The translations under genes were made by a program, and so were the position numbers. This document shows, piece by piece, positions 24,975-32,934 of a stretch of 40,114 bases of DNA (positions within the stretch are counted from its first letter, which is position 1; every line of letters begins with the position of its first letter). Below the pieces are notes generated by a model. It searched no databases. It was not told the origin of the DNA and saw only the letters and a program-made list of their open reading frames with translations. This stretch comes from Candidatus Thorarchaeota archaeon (GTDB taxonomy: Archaea > Asgardarchaeota > Thorarchaeia > Thorarchaeales > Thorarchaeaceae), in contig JACAEL010000002.1 in the NCBI GenBank assembly GCA_013388835.1, positions 1 to 40,114 of the forward strand. Direction: 5' to 3'.

Positions 24975-26555
24975 ATGTACTCCATGACACTCGCTATGAT
25001 CCGGAACGAGTTCCGGATGCTATTCAATGGTCTCAAGAGAACTGTCCGCACGCCCTCGATGCTGGGGTTCTACTCCGTCACCATAGTTGGAAGCTACGCT
25101 CTGATGCGCGTGATTGGTGGAATTGTGAATCTGGGACCACTGACCGATAGCCTTCTTGCATTCGTGACCGAGTATCTTCCGACGCAGTCTCTGTATCTGG
25201 TATTCGGTGCCCTCAGCGCGGCGGCTGTTGCCGGGGGCTATGTGGGAAGAGGTCCAGCTGCTGTACTGGAGGCGCAAGATGAGCACTTGCTGATGCCGTC
25301 TCCGGTCCTCCCGCATCAGGTCTTCCTGAGCAGATATGTGCGCCGCATCGTTCGGAAAGCCGTGATACTCTCTCTTGGATTGTTCGTGCTCAGCCCCCTT
25401 GCTCGCTTTGGGCAAGCCCTCTACTCGTGGGTACTAGTCCTTGTCTGTCTTGTCCTCTTTCTTGAATTCAACTACGCGCTCGGGGGAATATCGTCACAGG
25501 TCCGACACAGACTCTCGAAGAGATATAGCACTCCGCTGAGGCATTCAGTTGTCATGCTGCTGGTTGCCCCGTTGGTACTCCTAAGCAGCCCGGACGCCCT
25601 ATCGAACGTCGCACTTCAGCTCATAGTCCCAAGCAACGCGGTGGTGTCCCTGCTTCTGGTTCAGCTCGGAATGTACGGCTACATGGTGGGGGTGCCTGCG
25701 CTCATGATATTCATCGTCGAAGTCTGGGTGATTGGACTATTGGTTCTCGCGCTGCTATGCGACAGTCACTATTACGAGGTCTTCTCTGTCGCACTGAGCA
25801 ATGAGTCGTCCGATGCGGCGTTCAGCAGGTTGTTCCGCGGTGAAGTGGATTTCTCTCGCTCAAGATGGAATGACCCAATGCTCTGGATTGTGCTGAAGGA
25901 CTTCTGGATTAGGATGCGCTCCCCTGCGCAAGTGTGGAAGTACATCTCAGTCGCCGTGTCAACGCTCTCAGTGGCTGTGCTGTTCACAATCCAGCCCGCA
26001 TGGCTGCCTCCGTTTACTGTGCCCGACACACTACGCGGCTCAGCAGTGCCTGCGTTCCTCTTGATGCTCCTCGTACTCACTCAGATGGCGAGCATGACAT
26101 CGATGCTCTCCTTTGTCGACGAGAAGGATAACGTCTATCTCTTGAAGTCTGCCCCGTTTAGGAACATGGACGTCGTCCTTGCCAAGTACGTTGGAAGTCT
26201 GGTTGAAGTGAGCCTCTCCGCTCTGCCGCTCTACGGCTTTCTACTATACTTCTTCCGTGTCAGTGGTTCTGGCATCCTCATATTCTTGGGTCTGCCTCTG
26301 CTCTTGGTGTTCTGTTCTGTGGGCGTCATGGTGGGAGCATACGTGCCGGTCTTCACCAGCAATCCGAGGGAACCGCCGGTCCCTCTCGCTTTCTCCTTCC
26401 CTGCAATCAATCTCGTTCTTGGAGTCTTTATTGCGCTTGTGTCTGTGGTCTTCGCAGACGACCCTCTCATCTATCTGATCCTGCCGGGCGTCACTACACT
26501 CATCGTTGGCGTTTTCCTACTTGCATCCGTCTTGGCTTTGAGGTCGTATATGTGA
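24975..26555 (+). CDS. ABC-2-type exporter permease
   Basis: About 526 residues, twelve or so hydrophobic segments in two halves separated by a central cytoplasmic loop (about residues 275-330: FSRLFRGEVDFSRSRWNDPMLW), a layout seen in large ABC-2 permeases. N-terminal IRNEFRMLFNGLKR is the typical amphipathic lead-in. Starts at ATG 24975 with AGGTGTG upstream, 10 nt after the ATPase stop; a start at 24945 would overlap. Substrate unknown. Its 3' end overlaps the convergent P-type ATPase gene by 39 nt. Confidence 0.88.
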   Translation: MYSMTLAMIRNEFRMLFNGLKRTVRTPSMLGFYSVTIVGSYALMRVIGGIVNLGPLTDSLLAFVTEYLPTQSLYLVFGALSAAAVAGGYVGRGPAAVLEAQDEHLLMPSPVLPHQVFLSRYVRRIVRKAVILSLGLFVLSPLARFGQALYSWVLVLVCLVLFLEFNYALGGISSQVRHRLSKRYSTPLRHSVVMLLVAPLVLLSSPDALSNVALQLIVPSNAVVSLLLVQLGMYGYMVGVPALMIFIVEVWVIGLLVLALLCDSHYYEVFSVALSNESSDAAFSRLFRGEVDFSRSRWNDPMLWIVLKDFWIRMRSPAQVWKYISVAVSTLSVAVLFTIQPAWLPPFTVPDTLRGSAVPAFLLMLLVLTQMASMTSMLSFVDEKDNVYLLKSAPFRNMDVVLAKYVGSLVEVSLSALPLYGFLLYFFRVSGSGILIFLGLPLLLVFCSVGVMVGAYVPVFTSNPREPPVPLAFSFPAINLVLGVFIALVSVVFADDPLIYLILPGVTTLIVGVFLLASVLALRSYM

Positions 26556-28490
26556 GCTCTCCTCGAGAGCTCTGGTCAACCGCAGTGCATTGGCAACGAC
26601 GACCAATGTCAGTCCCATGTCGCCAACTCCGATTGCCAGCCAGAGTGTGGAAGCCCCGATGACCGCAAGAAGTGCGACCACCGCCTTGACTATGAGCGAC
26701 ACAGTCACATTCTCTCTGGCTATTCGCATCGCCCGCCTGGAGAGTGAGATCAGGTACGGGAGTCTTGACAGGTCATCGTTCATCAGAGCAACGTCTGCGG
26801 TCTCAAGTGCCACATCGGCGGCTATGGCTCCCATGGCGATACCGACATCTGCCGCTGCAAGGGCGGGCGCATCGTTGACTCCGTCACCCACCATCATGGT
26901 CGGGCCCTTTAGACTCAGCCTTCTTATCACGTCTACCTTTTCATGTGGGAGCAGTTCAGCTGCGTACTGAGACACGCCCACTTCTCGGGCAATCATCTCT
27001 GCAGCGATGCCGTTGTCCCCGGTCAGCATCAATGTCTCGATTCCCATTTCTGACAGTCTGGCCAACGCCTGCCTGCTCTGGACTCTGGGTGTGTCCGACA
27101 GCACTATCGTTCCCATGTCCGTTCCATCACGTACCACTGAGACATGCGTCCCCTGTCCGCACGAGTGCTCGTCGTGCTCATCACTTGCAGACCCAGCGTC
27201 CCGTGTCTGGAGTCTTCCGACTTGATATCGTGAGCCCTCGAAGTAGCCCTCAATGCCCCGACCTGCTATCGTGGTGATGTCTGTCGCTTCGGCCAGACCC
27301 AAGTCACCAGCGTGTGCAGCAGCAATGATGGCTCGTGAGATTGGGTGTTCAGACTTACTCTCCAGTGATGCAGCTGCCCGTAACAGCTCCTGTTGACTGT
27401 GCGTGGAGTGCATACAGATGTCGACCACTTGCAGTCTGCCTTCGGTAAGAGTCCCTGTCTTGTCAAACGCGGCATACCGTATCTTGCTCAGGGTCTCGAT
27501 GTAGGTGGAGCCCTTGATCAGCACACCGTTGCGAGCCGCGCTACTCATGGCAGACACCATCGTCACAGGAATGGATATGACAAGCGCACACGGGCAGGCC
27601 GTCACAAGTAAAGTCAGTCCTCTGTAGACAGCCGATTCAGGAGACCATGTCAGAATGAACCAGATGGCAGTCAGCACAACTGCTGCCGCCACCACCAGTG
27701 GTGTGTATACGTGGCTGAACCTGATGATTGTGCCCTCCGTTCTCGATCGACTGTCCCGTGCAGACTCCACAAGCGACACTATCCTCGATAGCACAGTGCC
27801 TTCCGGACTGGATGACACTCTGAACTCGAAGTAGCCCTCTTGGTTGAGCGTACCCGTATACACCGGGTCGCCGGGTGCCTTTGCCACCGGTATCGACTCA
27901 CCTGTTATCGCAGACTGGTCCACCAGACCTGACCCCTCGGTGACAACCCCGTCAAGTCCGATGCGTTCCCCGGGTCTCACACAGACGGTCTCACCAACTC
28001 GAACATCGTCAGGATGTACTCGCTCCTCGCCCTCTGGTGTCTTTCTGGACACCTCCGCAGGCTCAAGTTCCAGGAGAGTCTGTATGTCTCTCTTGACACG
28101 ATAATTGACCCTTACCTCAAGAAGCTCGGCGAGCGAGAAGAGCAACATGACCGAAGCGCCTTCCGCCGGCGCACCGATCAGTATGGCACCGAATGCAGCC
28201 ACCGTCATCAGGAAGTTGATGTCAAGATGTGCCTTCGATGCTCCTCGGATGCCTCGCGGAATCACTTGGTAGCCTGCGGCAAGCATGGAGAGTATGAATA
28301 GAGCATAGTGTGCATGAGGTGATATGCCTGCAAGCTCCACAGCAACCCCGAGAGCCATCATCGCTCCTGCAAGAATCAGCATGCCGTACTGCACTCGGAA
28401 GTTGGGACGCTTCCTCCTAGCCTCTTCCGCAGCACAGTACTTGCAGGCAAACTCCGCATGCTCCTTTTCGATTGGTGTGCGATGTGACAA
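26517..28490 (-). CDS. P1B-type heavy-metal ATPase (Zn2+/Cd2+/Pb2+ exporter, ZntA/CadA type)
   Basis: 657 residues. All P-type marks present: TGES (196-199), CPC (299-301) in the metal-binding membrane helix, DKTGT with Asp343, the SEHPI nucleotide-domain His-Pro, and GDGVNDAP. The last two helices have SLIVKAVV and GVGDMG, matching Lys693 and Asp714 of ZntA, hence subgroup P1B-2. There is no N-terminal HMA domain; a single CKYC (16-19) replaces it. A short His/Asp/Cys loop (DEHDEHSCGQGTH) sits in the N-domain and may sense metal. TTG start at 28490. Exports soft divalent metals across the membrane. Confidence 0.94.
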   Translation of the reverse strand: MSHRTPIEKEHAEFACKYCAAEEARRKRPNFRVQYGMLILAGAMMALGVAVELAGISPHAHYALFILSMLAAGYQVIPRGIRGASKAHLDINFLMTVAAFGAILIGAPAEGASVMLLFSLAELLEVRVNYRVKRDIQTLLELEPAEVSRKTPEGEERVHPDDVRVGETVCVRPGERIGLDGVVTEGSGLVDQSAITGESIPVAKAPGDPVYTGTLNQEGYFEFRVSSSPEGTVLSRIVSLVESARDSRSRTEGTIIRFSHVYTPLVVAAAVVLTAIWFILTWSPESAVYRGLTLLVTACPCALVISIPVTMVSAMSSAARNGVLIKGSTYIETLSKIRYAAFDKTGTLTEGRLQVVDICMHSTHSQQELLRAAASLESKSEHPISRAIIAAAHAGDLGLAEATDITTIAGRGIEGYFEGSRYQVGRLQTRDAGSASDEHDEHSCGQGTHVSVVRDGTDMGTIVLSDTPRVQSRQALARLSEMGIETLMLTGDNGIAAEMIAREVGVSQYAAELLPHEKVDVIRRLSLKGPTMMVGDGVNDAPALAAADVGIAMGAIAADVALETADVALMNDDLSRLPYLISLSRRAMRIARENVTVSLIVKAVVALLAVIGASTLWLAIGVGDMGLTLVVVANALRLTRALEESSHIRPQSQDGCK

Positions 28491-28620
28491 CGGGGCTCAT
28501 CCAACAACACGCCTCGTCAAACCATAGTTAACTGTTCCTCTTGCTGCAGTGCGTTTGTCCAACAAATCATTATTACATGGTATACGTCTTGGCAGAGACA
28601 GAAGCAACCAGTGCCAGTAA

Positions 28621-28637
28621 CGACCCTCCGGAGGTCG
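28621..28637 (+). promoter_or_regulatory. Palindrome containing the ribosome-binding site of the redox histidine kinase
   Basis: CGACC-C-TCC meets GGAGGTCG in a near-perfect inverted repeat. The right half includes the strong GGAGGTC ribosome-binding site 5 nt before the ATG at 28642, so a folded leader would hide it. The fold is predicted by eye only; with no loop it may instead be a DNA palindrome. Confidence 0.35.
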
Positions 28638-28641
28638 ACAG

Positions 28642-30393
28642 ATGGACGAGGCCCATGCCAGTGTCAGTTTCTTTGACATGATTGACCTTGCGACAGATGG
28701 CGTAGTGGTAATAGCGGACGGAAGCGTTGTAGTAGCGAACACATCGTTCCTGAAGATGGTTGCATATGAGAGAGACGATATAATAGGCCATCCTTTTGAC
28801 ATCTTGTTAGACCCGGGCACAGCACACATCTTCCGCGCAGCCAAGGACCGGATGGAGAGTTCAGCAGAAGAACGGGCGACGGTACGAGTCAAGCTCGTGA
28901 CGAAGAAGCGGTCGCTGATCACCGTCGAGATGCTGGTCGCCAAATCGATGCACAAGGGGTGTCCTTCCCTGCTGCTCATCGTGAGAGACATGACCCAAGA
29001 GCTCGAACTGAGAGACGCGCTTGCCGCTTCCGAAGCAAGGTACAAGGCCCTGTTCGACAGCTCTCCCGTGGCGCATCTCACACTGTCCAGAGCAGGGACG
29101 ATCACGCAGGCCAATGAGGCAGCCGCAAGGCTCCTTGGCTACAGTGTCGATGACCTTCTAAGGCGTAATATCACAAGCTTCCTCAGCAAGGCGCATGACG
29201 ACATGGGCACTCAAGTGGTGCAGGCTGCTCTGGAGGGCAACGTTCTCAAGCAGGTGGAGATGCGTGTCAGAAACAAGTCCGGAGAGGACGTCTGGGTAAG
29301 CGTCACATCGAACCCGCTCACTGAGAACGGCAAGGTTGTCGCCGTGAGCTTCCGCGCCGCCGACATCAGCAGGAGGAAGCTCGCGGAGGCGAGAGCCCAG
29401 ACGGAGAGGGAACGAGCAAACCTGTATCTTGACGTGATGACTCACGACCTGAACAACGTTAACCAGACAATCATGTTTGCGCTCGGTATACTGGAAGAGG
29501 CATTTGACCTTCCTGATGAGGCAAGACGCCTGCTCGTTGAATCCCAGCTGAATGTCCGGAGGGCCGCCCGCATAATCGACAATCTGCACCAGATCATTAC
29601 CGTGACAGAGTCGCCTCCTATCTGTGAGCCTGTTGATCCCCACCGTTACATGCTGGAGGCAATCGAGGCTGTACGACAGGACTTCGCACCTCAGGAAAGA
29701 AGACTGGTCGTCAACATGAACATGCAGGATGGCGTGTACAGAGTTGCAGCACATCGGTTTCTGAGAACCGTGTTCTTCAACATCATCCACAACTGTATGA
29801 TGTTCTCGCCCCACCAGACCGTCACGGTGGATGTCTCAGCTCGGGTGATTCCCGCTGAGAAGTCACTGGAGATAGCGATTGAGGACTATGGCCCCGGTAT
29901 TCCAGACTCGATGAAGGAGTTCATTTTCAAGAGGACAGGGCAGCCACAGGCACAAGTGATTGGTCGAGGTCTCGGTCTCACATTGTCAGACCTGATAATG
30001 CGGAGCCTGTCCGGTCGCATATGGGCCGAAGACCGTGTCAAGGGCGACCACACACAGGGTGCCCGAATGGTGATTCGTATTCCTGTTTGGCAGGACATTC
30101 GCGTCCCGGAATGCGGTCGCGCCGCATGCATTCTGTTCTACAAGTCGAGGCACTGCCTGTTCTGCGAGCCATCACTTGAGGTGGTCAGAGAAGCGATGAA
30201 GAACATGGGAATACCTGAGTGCCTCCTACAGATTCTGGACATCGATGACCCTGATGTTGACCTGTCTGGCGAGAGCCTCCCGGTATTGCCCTATGTGCGC
30301 GTCTGTGACTCAGAGATGTCCGGGCTTATCAACTACGACGACTTGGTCAGTATCCTCGTGACCCTGGAACTCAAGCCATGCTACCCGGGTTGA
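28642..30393 (+). CDS. PAS-PAS histidine kinase with C-terminal thioredoxin/glutaredoxin-like domain
   Basis: 583 residues, no membrane segments. PAS-like domains at about 8-120 and 132-250 (the second with YKALFDSSPVAHLTL and NEAAARLLGYS). The H-box is DVMTHDLNNVNQTIMF with H268. The ATPase domain has NIIHNCMMFS, EDYGPGIP and GRGLGLTLSDLI. After about residue 490 a separate module begins, CILFYKSRHCLFCEP with C505-x-x-C508, followed by a helix, DIDDPD and LPYVRV with a likely cis-Pro550: the order of a glutaredoxin/thioredoxin fold. This suggests kinase output tied to dithiol redox state, or transfer of oxidising equivalents. Strong GGAGGTC upstream of the ATG. No response regulator in the window. 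Confidence 0.87.
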   Translation: MDEAHASVSFFDMIDLATDGVVVIADGSVVVANTSFLKMVAYERDDIIGHPFDILLDPGTAHIFRAAKDRMESSAEERATVRVKLVTKKRSLITVEMLVAKSMHKGCPSLLLIVRDMTQELELRDALAASEARYKALFDSSPVAHLTLSRAGTITQANEAAARLLGYSVDDLLRRNITSFLSKAHDDMGTQVVQAALEGNVLKQVEMRVRNKSGEDVWVSVTSNPLTENGKVVAVSFRAADISRRKLAEARAQTERERANLYLDVMTHDLNNVNQTIMFALGILEEAFDLPDEARRLLVESQLNVRRAARIIDNLHQIITVTESPPICEPVDPHRYMLEAIEAVRQDFAPQERRLVVNMNMQDGVYRVAAHRFLRTVFFNIIHNCMMFSPHQTVTVDVSARVIPAEKSLEIAIEDYGPGIPDSMKEFIFKRTGQPQAQVIGRGLGLTLSDLIMRSLSGRIWAEDRVKGDHTQGARMVIRIPVWQDIRVPECGRAACILFYKSRHCLFCEPSLEVVREAMKNMGIPECLLQILDIDDPDVDLSGESLPVLPYVRVCDSEMSGLINYDDLVSILVTLELKPCYPG

Positions 30394-30769
30394 CATGTGG
30401 CTGGCACTGCGTTAGGCTTCCAACACTGCCTTGAAGATGTACGACAATGCACGGCCGCTCGCCCTTATGTGGCTGGGCAGTATGTCCCGTCATGAGAAGA
30501 GAGACCGGCTGTGTCTGGTAACGACACCAGATGCCGCTGACCACACGGAGACCCCGGCCGCCTGTGAAGAGTAACAAGTGTCACCGGCACAGGCCATTCG
30601 ACAACATTCAGGTATCCAGGCAGGCACCGACCAATTCATGAGAGAGAAACAGTACGAGAGGAGTCTCAGACGCCACACAGGTTCTGCACAACTGCCTCTC
30701 TTTGTCACACACAAAGACAGAGAATCGCGTCGGACTCAAAAGGGAGAGGGGCGAGACCCCTCTCATGTA
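30394..30769. other. Intergenic region between converging transcription units
   Basis: Holds the hairpin terminator of the DsrE-like gene at its right end. Short frames in it have no domain-like content. Nothing else was recognised. Confidence 0.5.
30744..30764 (-). terminator. Hairpin terminator after the DsrE-like gene
   Basis: GAGAGGGG and CCCCTCTC form a perfect 8-bp stem around a 5-nt loop, 5 nt past the stop codon on the minus strand, and are followed on that strand by CCTTTTGAG. A stem plus short T-run suits transcript ending or 3' protection. Confidence 0.6.
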
Positions 30770-31132
30770 CTAGAAGACAATTACCCTATCGTGCTTGAGT
30801 ATGCCGTCAATCATGGTGGCGGCGCCAGCGATTGTGATCCTGGAGTCTCTCAGGTCCTTCTCGTCGAGTTTTCTGAACGTCGCCGAGTTCGAGCACACCT
30901 CAATCTTGCCGCCTGCCTCAAGGAAGGTGTCGATGAGTTCCGGAAGAGGTGGGAACCCCGGAGCCTTGATCTTCTCAGCGACCCCCTTCTTCATGAGCCA
31001 GACGGCGTCCATCATGAGGAATATTGTGGCATCGACGTTCTGAGCCTGAGCCGTTGTGCCTGTTACAAAGGGGCCGTAGCAGCGCTCAGCCGCCTCAGGA
31101 CCCCACTGTCCAATAATGTATAGTGAGGGCAT
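30770..31132 (-). CDS. DsrE-family protein
   Basis: 120 residues, Rossmann-like α/β fold of the DsrE/TusD superfamily. After SLYIIGQWGPEAAERCYGPF comes NVDATIFLMMDAVWLMKKGVAEK and then GGKIEVCSNSATFRKL, where the Cys in VCSN sits at the sulfur-carrying position of active members; the C-terminal ITIAGAATMIDGILKHDRVIVF closes the sheet. Family members accept and hand on persulfide sulfur, often with TusA, encoded 720 nt away on the other strand. ATG at 31132 behind AGGAGATGAT. It follows the membrane protein by 14 nt as a two-gene unit. Confidence 0.87.
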   Translation of the reverse strand: MPSLYIIGQWGPEAAERCYGPFVTGTTAQAQNVDATIFLMMDAVWLMKKGVAEKIKAPGFPPLPELIDTFLEAGGKIEVCSNSATFRKLDEKDLRDSRITIAGAATMIDGILKHDRVIVF

Positions 31133-31146
31133 TTCGTATCATCTCC

Positions 31147-31539
31147 TTACATTCCTGCGAGTGGGACATAGTAGATTACAAGTCCCAGTGTCAGGAAGAA
31201 CATAACCAGCAGATTCGTCATGTGTGAGCTGTGTATCGGTCCGCCTTGCATCGTCTTGAGCAGGATGGGGAGCACTTGAACGAACTCCATCACCATCCCA
31301 AGAAGGACGAGTACGAAGTTCACGATCAGTATCCAGTGGAGTAGGTCGAACAGCGCGGGGACTGGTGGAAAGAACAGACCTACCGCCAGCGCAACCGCTG
31401 AGACGAGCATTCCGAACATCAGCATCATGACCTGCATCATCAGGTACATCCCCATTCTTCTTGCCAGCATGAATCCAGAGAACATGGTGGCTGCTGACAA
31501 GCCGAACAGGACGAACAGAATCAGTTGAAACAGTGCCAT
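31147..31539 (-). CDS. Small four-helix membrane protein, partner of the DsrE-like gene
   Basis: About 130 residues with four hydrophobic segments and a Met-rich stretch (MGMYLMMQVMMLMFGM). ATG 31539 is 5 nt behind AGGTGA; a GTG at 31548 would add three residues. Unrecognised family; by co-transcription with the DsrE-like gene it may move a sulfur compound or anchor the sulfur relay at the membrane, which is inference. Confidence 0.72.
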   Translation of the reverse strand: MALFQLILFVLFGLSAATMFSGFMLARRMGMYLMMQVMMLMFGMLVSAVALAVGLFFPPVPALFDLLHWILIVNFVLVLLGMVMEFVQVLPILLKTMQGGPIHSSHMTNLLVMFFLTLGLVIYYVPLAGM

Positions 31540-31656
31540 GTTGGTCACCTATTTGACCGTTAACACTACTGTGACGTTATTAACTGTTAGGAAATGTACA
31601 CGGGGAGAACAATACGATTCCGATTTGCAACCCATACGTGCAAGGACCGAAGACAT

Positions 31657-31782
31657 ATGGACAATCAAGTTGCTAGAGTCGTGGGTAGTTGGCTCGTTTC
31701 GACTTCGCCCAGCGTTCGGTCTTGCAGCCGTTGTCGAAAGCATCACGCCCGGCATCGTGACCGCAGGCAACCCCTTGCTTGA
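31657..31782 (+). pseudogene. Possible truncated duplicate of the tusA 5' end
   Basis: ATG then two codons, then the same 16-nt ATCAAGTTGCTAGAGT found at the same offset after the tusA ATG (31664-31679 and 31863-31878). The frame then diverges, lacks the CPMP cysteine and stops after 41 codons. It may be a remnant of a tandem duplication. Confidence 0.3.
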
Positions 31783-31810
31783 CATCGCAGCAGTCACGAT
31801 ACCCCATGAA

Positions 31811-31850
31811 AACCATTAAAACACGGGGACGAACGCATACCCTTCGGAGA
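31811..31850 (+). promoter_or_regulatory. tusA promoter and ribosome-binding site
   Basis: ATTAAAAC, a TATA-like box in AT-poor surroundings, lies ~40 nt before the tusA ATG, and GGAGAT sits about 6 nt before it. Assigned by position and composition only. Confidence 0.45.
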
Positions 31851-31855
31851 TACTA

Positions 31856-32092
31856 ATGTCCCATCAAGTTGCTAGAGTTTTCGATGCCAGCGGGCTCCGA
31901 TGCCCCATGCCCATTCTCAAGACAAAGAAGGAGATTGAGCTCGTGAAGGTCGGCGAGATTCTGAAGGTCATTGCCACTGATGTCGGAACGAAGAAGGACT
32001 TCCCGGCATGGGCAGAGCGCACAGGCAATCAGATTCTTGAGATGAAGGAAGAGGGTGGCAAGCTCATCTGGTTCATCAAGAGGACGGCCTAG
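31856..32092 (+). CDS. tusA: Sulfur carrier protein TusA/SirA family
   Basis: 78 residues, normal for TusA. FDASGLRCPMPILKTKKEI carries the persulfide cysteine in the invariant CPMP, and GEILKVIATDVGTKKDFPAWAERTGNQIL is the family's second strand-helix. The protein shuttles sulfur from desulfurases to tRNA thiolation, molybdopterin or sulfur-oxidation partners; DsrE-like proteins are typical partners and one is encoded divergently nearby. ATG 31856 with GGAGAT upstream. Confidence 0.93.
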   Translation: MSHQVARVFDASGLRCPMPILKTKKEIELVKVGEILKVIATDVGTKKDFPAWAERTGNQILEMKEEGGKLIWFIKRTA

Positions 32093-32324
32093 AGGCATAG
32101 CCGAAAGCAAGCTCACCGATGGCGGGCACTGTATACGACATGTCTATCGCCCGTTGCTGGTTGTACAGAGTCTTGGGCTCAGGAGTCTTCCAGATCAGTC
32201 TCATGAAGCGGCAATACGGTCACTCCGCGAGGTGTCATGAGGAGTCGAGTTGATCTCGGGAGTCATGTGCCCATACAGAGACGCATGAGCACCATGGTCG
32301 TCAAGTGAGTGAGTCGGCTGTCGG

Positions 32325-32801
32325 CTACCTGATTGGTCGAAGGCCATATCGAGAGATTCTCATCTTAAGGATGGCCGCGTGTCGCGACAGGTGGCGGGCA
32401 GAGTCGACAAGGACCGCAGCAGGGGTCTGTAGAAGCAGGTTCTTGGATTCTTCCATCGTGTCAGGCGACATCTGCTCCGCAAGCGGGCACTGTGAGAGGA
32501 ACACCTCGCCCGAGCTCATCTGGATGACCGGGAATGCTCTGCATCTGAGTGGGCGAACCTCGTAGATGGCGCATCCATCGTCTGTAAGGTACGGGCAGAC
32601 GCCATCGTCACCCCACCGAGTCATCCATGCCCCCTCAGACACTTGTTCGAAGTAGTCTGGGTAACCATGTGCACGGATAGCCTCTACCTCCTCCTCCATG
32701 GCCAGTGCACCGCCCAGCTTGCAGCACATCGCGCCGCATGCGATGCACACACCTCTGTTGTCTCCGGTCTTGGTCGATGAGATGGGCATGAGACGTGCCA
32801 T
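32325..32801 (-). CDS. YkgJ-family cysteine-cluster protein
   Basis: About 158 residues. CIACGAMCCKLGG near the N-terminus and VCPYLTDDGCAIYEVRPLRCRAFP in the middle are the CxxCxxxCC and C-x-C-x-RPxxCR signatures of the YkgJ/CxxCxxCC zinc- or Fe-S-binding family (function unknown). QCPLAE adds a further Cys. ATG 32801 is preceded by GGAAGG; a GTG at 32813 would add four residues. A TATA-like CTTATTTG lies just upstream at about 32825. Lies beside the sulfur genes, which may or may not be meaningful. Confidence 0.82.
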   Translation of the reverse strand: MARLMPISSTKTGDNRGVCIACGAMCCKLGGALAMEEEVEAIRAHGYPDYFEQVSEGAWMTRWGDDGVCPYLTDDGCAIYEVRPLRCRAFPVIQMSSGEVFLSQCPLAEQMSPDTMEESKNLLLQTPAAVLVDSARHLSRHAAILKMRISRYGLRPIR

Positions 32802-32851
32802 GGTTCCTTCCACGACCAGTCACAAATAAGAGTTGCAGTTCAGACGAAGAC

Positions 32852-32868
32852 GCACACGCCCCGTGTGC
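32852..32868. promoter_or_regulatory. Perfect hairpin upstream of the YkgJ-type gene
   Basis: GCACACG and CGTGTGC pair over 7 bp around CCC. It lies between the 3' end of the flotillin gene and the start of the YkgJ-type gene, both on the minus strand. It could be an operator of the latter or part of the former's 3' end. Confidence 0.4.
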
Positions 32869-32893
32869 ATACCATCTCACGAACAGAGATGCA

Positions 32894-32915
32894 GGACCCC
32901 CACGGCTGGGGGTCC
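32894..32915 (-). terminator. Strong hairpin after the flotillin gene
   Basis: GGACCCCCA and TGGGGGTCC form a perfect 9-bp stem with a CGGC loop, 20 nt past the stop of the flotillin gene on the minus strand. No T-run follows, so termination is inferred from position and stability. Confidence 0.5.
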
Positions 32916-32934
32916 ACGAATGTGCTTGAAGTGT

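Larger units (their letters stand above)
31549..31855. other. Divergent promoter region with duplicated tusA start
   Basis: Contains the promoter of the minus-strand pair, with half-sites ACCGTTAA (31556-31563) and TTAACTGT (31580-31587) as an imperfect inverted repeat around a TTAATAAC-like TATA box. At 31657 there is a short copy of the tusA beginning. Near 31811 an ATTAAAAC TATA-like box precedes tusA. Confidence 0.5.

Noticed and set aside
28497-29114. Minus-strand frame of ~205 codons opposite the redox kinase
   Set aside because: It lies over a well-supported PAS domain, is Ser/Arg-rich and shows no domain.
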